Source: Rhea pennata (taxonomy: Eukaryota; Chordata; Aves; Rheiformes; Rheidae). From it: a stretch of 64,000 bases of DNA. Within the stretch, counting starts at the first letter, position 1. Every line of letters starts with the position of its first letter. Of the stretch, positions 62,811 to 64,000 are shown in pieces. Both the position numbers and the translations under genes were made by a program. The stretch is taken from positions 40,423,053-40,487,052 of the forward strand of contig NC_084702.1 in NCBI RefSeq assembly GCF_028389875.1, written 5' to 3'. The notes below the pieces were generated by a model. That model made no database searches. It worked only from the letters and a program-made list of their open reading frames with translations, and had not been told where the DNA came from.

Positions 62811-62979
62811 ATGGCGGAAGCAGGGGAGCAGCCGCCGGTCTCGCCTCAGAGCGAGGGCCGAAGGGAGGGCGGGGAGGACACCCAGGAGGGCGGAGCCTCG
62901 GCGGGGGCTGCCGATCCGGCTGCCCCCTCGGCGGGCTCGCCGGGCAGCGAAGAACCCGCCGGCGACACTAAAAAGAAAA
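62811..62979 (+). CDS. ATG12: ATG12 coding exon 1
   Basis: Encodes [16 protein letters not shown] onward to GDTKKK plus one base of the next codon. The donor is AAAA|GTAATG at 62980. Reading on through the donor meets an in-frame stop at 63003-63005, so splicing is required. Confidence 0.95.
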
Positions 62980-63278
62980 GTAATGGGGGGAGAAAAAGTC
63001 AGTGAGCCAGGTCGGGGGTGGGGATTCTGCTCTGACGGGCAGGCGCGCTGGCCAATGGGCGGAGGGGGCGCGGGGCTCCGGCCAATGAGGGGCGGGGCGG
63101 GGCGGGCTGGCGCGCGCCACTAACGGCCGCTGCCTCCGCAGTCGACGTGCTGCTGAAGGCGGTGGGGGACACCCCCATCATGAAGACCAAGAAGTGGGCG
63201 GTGGAGCGCACCCGCACCATCCAGGGCCTCGTCGACTTCATCAAGAAGTTCCTCAAGCTGATGGCCTCCGAGCAGCTG
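62811..63278 (+). CDS. ATG12: ATG12, ubiquitin-like autophagy protein (exons 1-2, partial)
   Basis: ATG12 is a ubiquitin-like modifier conjugated by ATG7 and ATG10 to ATG5. The ATG12-ATG5-ATG16L1 complex acts as the E3-like enzyme for LC3/GABARAP lipidation on the phagophore. Exon 1 encodes a 56-residue, low-complexity Pro/Ser/Glu/Gly-rich N-terminal region ending [11 protein letters not shown]. Exon 2 encodes the first part of the ubiquitin-like fold, (I)[20 protein letters not shown] through [20 protein letters not shown]. The remaining fold with the C-terminal Gly lies past the right edge. The ATG at 62811 has A at -3 and G at +4. The frame runs upstream to a GTG at 62775 but contains no earlier ATG. 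It diverges from AP3S1 and shares its promoter. Confidence 0.95.
62980..63141 (+). other. ATG12: ATG12 intron 1 (162 bp) with CCAAT and GC boxes
   Basis: A very short GC-rich intron bounded by GTAATG and CTCCGCAG. It contains two CCAAT boxes in the same orientation (63052-63056 and 63082-63086, 30 bases apart). GGGCGG/GGGGCGGGG Sp1-type boxes lie around and after them. Confidence 0.9.
63142..63278 (+). CDS. ATG12: ATG12 coding exon 2
   Basis: TC completes an Ile codon with the last base of exon 1. It then encodes 45 residues, [18 protein letters not shown] onward to ASEQL, the first strands and helix of the ubiquitin-like fold. The donor is CTG|GTACGG. The next exon, expected to start FIYVNQ-like, is not in the window. 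Confidence 0.95.
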
Positions 63279-64000
63279 GTACGGGCGGGCCGGGCCGGGC
63301 CGGGGCGGCAGCAGAAGAGGGTTTTGCGCTCGGTGGTGCGTTCAGGTTGCTGGAGTGTTGGCTTTCCGGGGAGACTGAGCCTAGGCCGTGGCACCTGCAA
63401 GGAAACTTCGTGTAAAAGCAGCAGTAAAACTATTCCGAGATTATCCCACTGTATAACGTTGAGATGAGCAATACTTCCCAAAGCAATGCCATGTGGACAT
63501 GCTCAGACTGCAGTTCCAGCCTCTCTATTTTTTCCTATGTCTTCATTTTTTTTTCCTTGTCTGATGCTGCTGTGCAGGATGGAGCTGTGTACCTGTTGCG
63601 CAGCAATGTATTTCAGTGAAAGGGGTTCATACTGCAGTGCAGCTCTAAAGGTCGGGTGTGTGGAGAAAATGTTCCAAGGCTCTGAAAGGTATGGGATTGT
63701 CTCTCTGACAGCTGGTGGCTGTTTTCTTCACTCCCCTCCCCTCCCCAAAACAGTTTAAGACTACTATCATAGAACATTTTTTTTCCTCTCTTTTAAAATG
63801 GGTAGTTTGGAAATATATGCTTCTTTGTAAGCCCAGTGCCAATATTGTTTGAGTTCATTCTGCCTAAGAAGCCCTGGTGCACTTCTGGTTAAGTAAAAGC
63901 TGGAATGGCTGGAACAGATATGCAAATATAATTGCACTGATTTTGCAGTTAGCAGGGAAGTCTTAAAGCCATATGCTTTAAAGTTTTTGTTTAAGATCAA
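63279..64000 (+). other. ATG12: ATG12 intron 2 (partial)
   Basis: The intron starts GTACGGGCGGGCCGGGCC in the CpG island and becomes AT-rich after about 63400. No further ATG12 exon is visible before the right edge. Short open frames here (for example 63486-63758) resemble nothing known. Confidence 0.85.

Larger units (their letters stand above)
61830..63330. promoter_or_regulatory. CpG island of the AP3S1/ATG12 divergent promoter
   Basis: A dense CpG- and GC-rich block covers the start of AP3S1 intron 1, AP3S1 exon 1, the shared promoter, and ATG12 exons 1-2 with the short intron between them. It drops abruptly to AT-rich DNA on both sides. Boundaries were judged by eye. Open frames of 100-270 codons in this block on both strands reflect the GC content and were not called as genes. 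Confidence 0.85.

Noticed and set aside
1-64000. CRISPR arrays, bacterial operons, rRNA genes, endogenous retroviral genes
   Set aside because: No regularly spaced repeats, operon-like gene packing, rRNA signatures or retroviral reading frames/LTR pairs were seen; the window is ordinary vertebrate chromosome.

Overview
The window looks like a stretch of bird nuclear chromosome. The genes are vertebrate genes with GT-AG introns. Two CpG islands sit in otherwise AT-rich DNA. The interspersed repeats are avian: a GC-rich CR1 3' end, a smaller CR1 terminus, and two copies of a SINE with a tRNA-Ile-like head and a CR1-like tail. That SINE type was described from passerines (TguSINE1), so a songbird or near relative is the best guess; this is inference.

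Three genes are supported. (1) LVRN (laeverin, M1 metallopeptidase family) on the minus strand: only coding exon 1 (4198-4793) and the start of intron 1 (1-4197) are in the window, with a CpG island at about 3.6-5.1 kb. (2) AP3S1 (sigma-3A subunit of the AP-3 adaptor) on the minus strand: complete, six coding exons from 62530 down to 33646. They join in frame to 193 codons plus stop, and every junction has GT/AG ends. (3) ATG12 (ubiquitin-like autophagy modifier) on the plus strand: exons 1 and 2 (62811-63278) are present and the rest lies beyond the right edge. The order LVRN-AP3S1-ATG12, with AP3S1 and ATG12 divergent, matches human 5q23. In birds this block is expected on chromosome Z (established synteny, not provable here).

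Region by region: 1-4.2 kb is LVRN intron 1. 4.2-5.1 kb holds LVRN exon 1, its promoter and a (GGCCC)6 repeat. 5.1-33.1 kb is a gene-poor interval with old repeat relics, short hairpins, simple repeats and a few unrecognised minus-strand exon-like segments. 33.1-62.5 kb is AP3S1, with long AT-rich introns carrying the CR1 and SINE insertions. 62.5-62.8 kb is a 280-bp divergent promoter shared by AP3S1 and ATG12. 62.8-64 kb is the 5' part of ATG12.

ATG12 acts in autophagosome formation. AP3S1 acts in endosome-to-lysosome and lysosome-related-organelle sorting. LVRN is a surface peptidase-family protein. The shared AP3S1/ATG12 promoter contains a CACGTGAC box of the kind bound by TFEB/USF, a possible link between the two lysosome-directed genes. 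I found no convincing new biological system. The best items for follow-up are the regulatory architecture around ATG12/AP3S1, the minus-strand exon candidates at 26.9-31.0 kb, and the CR1-tailed SINEs.
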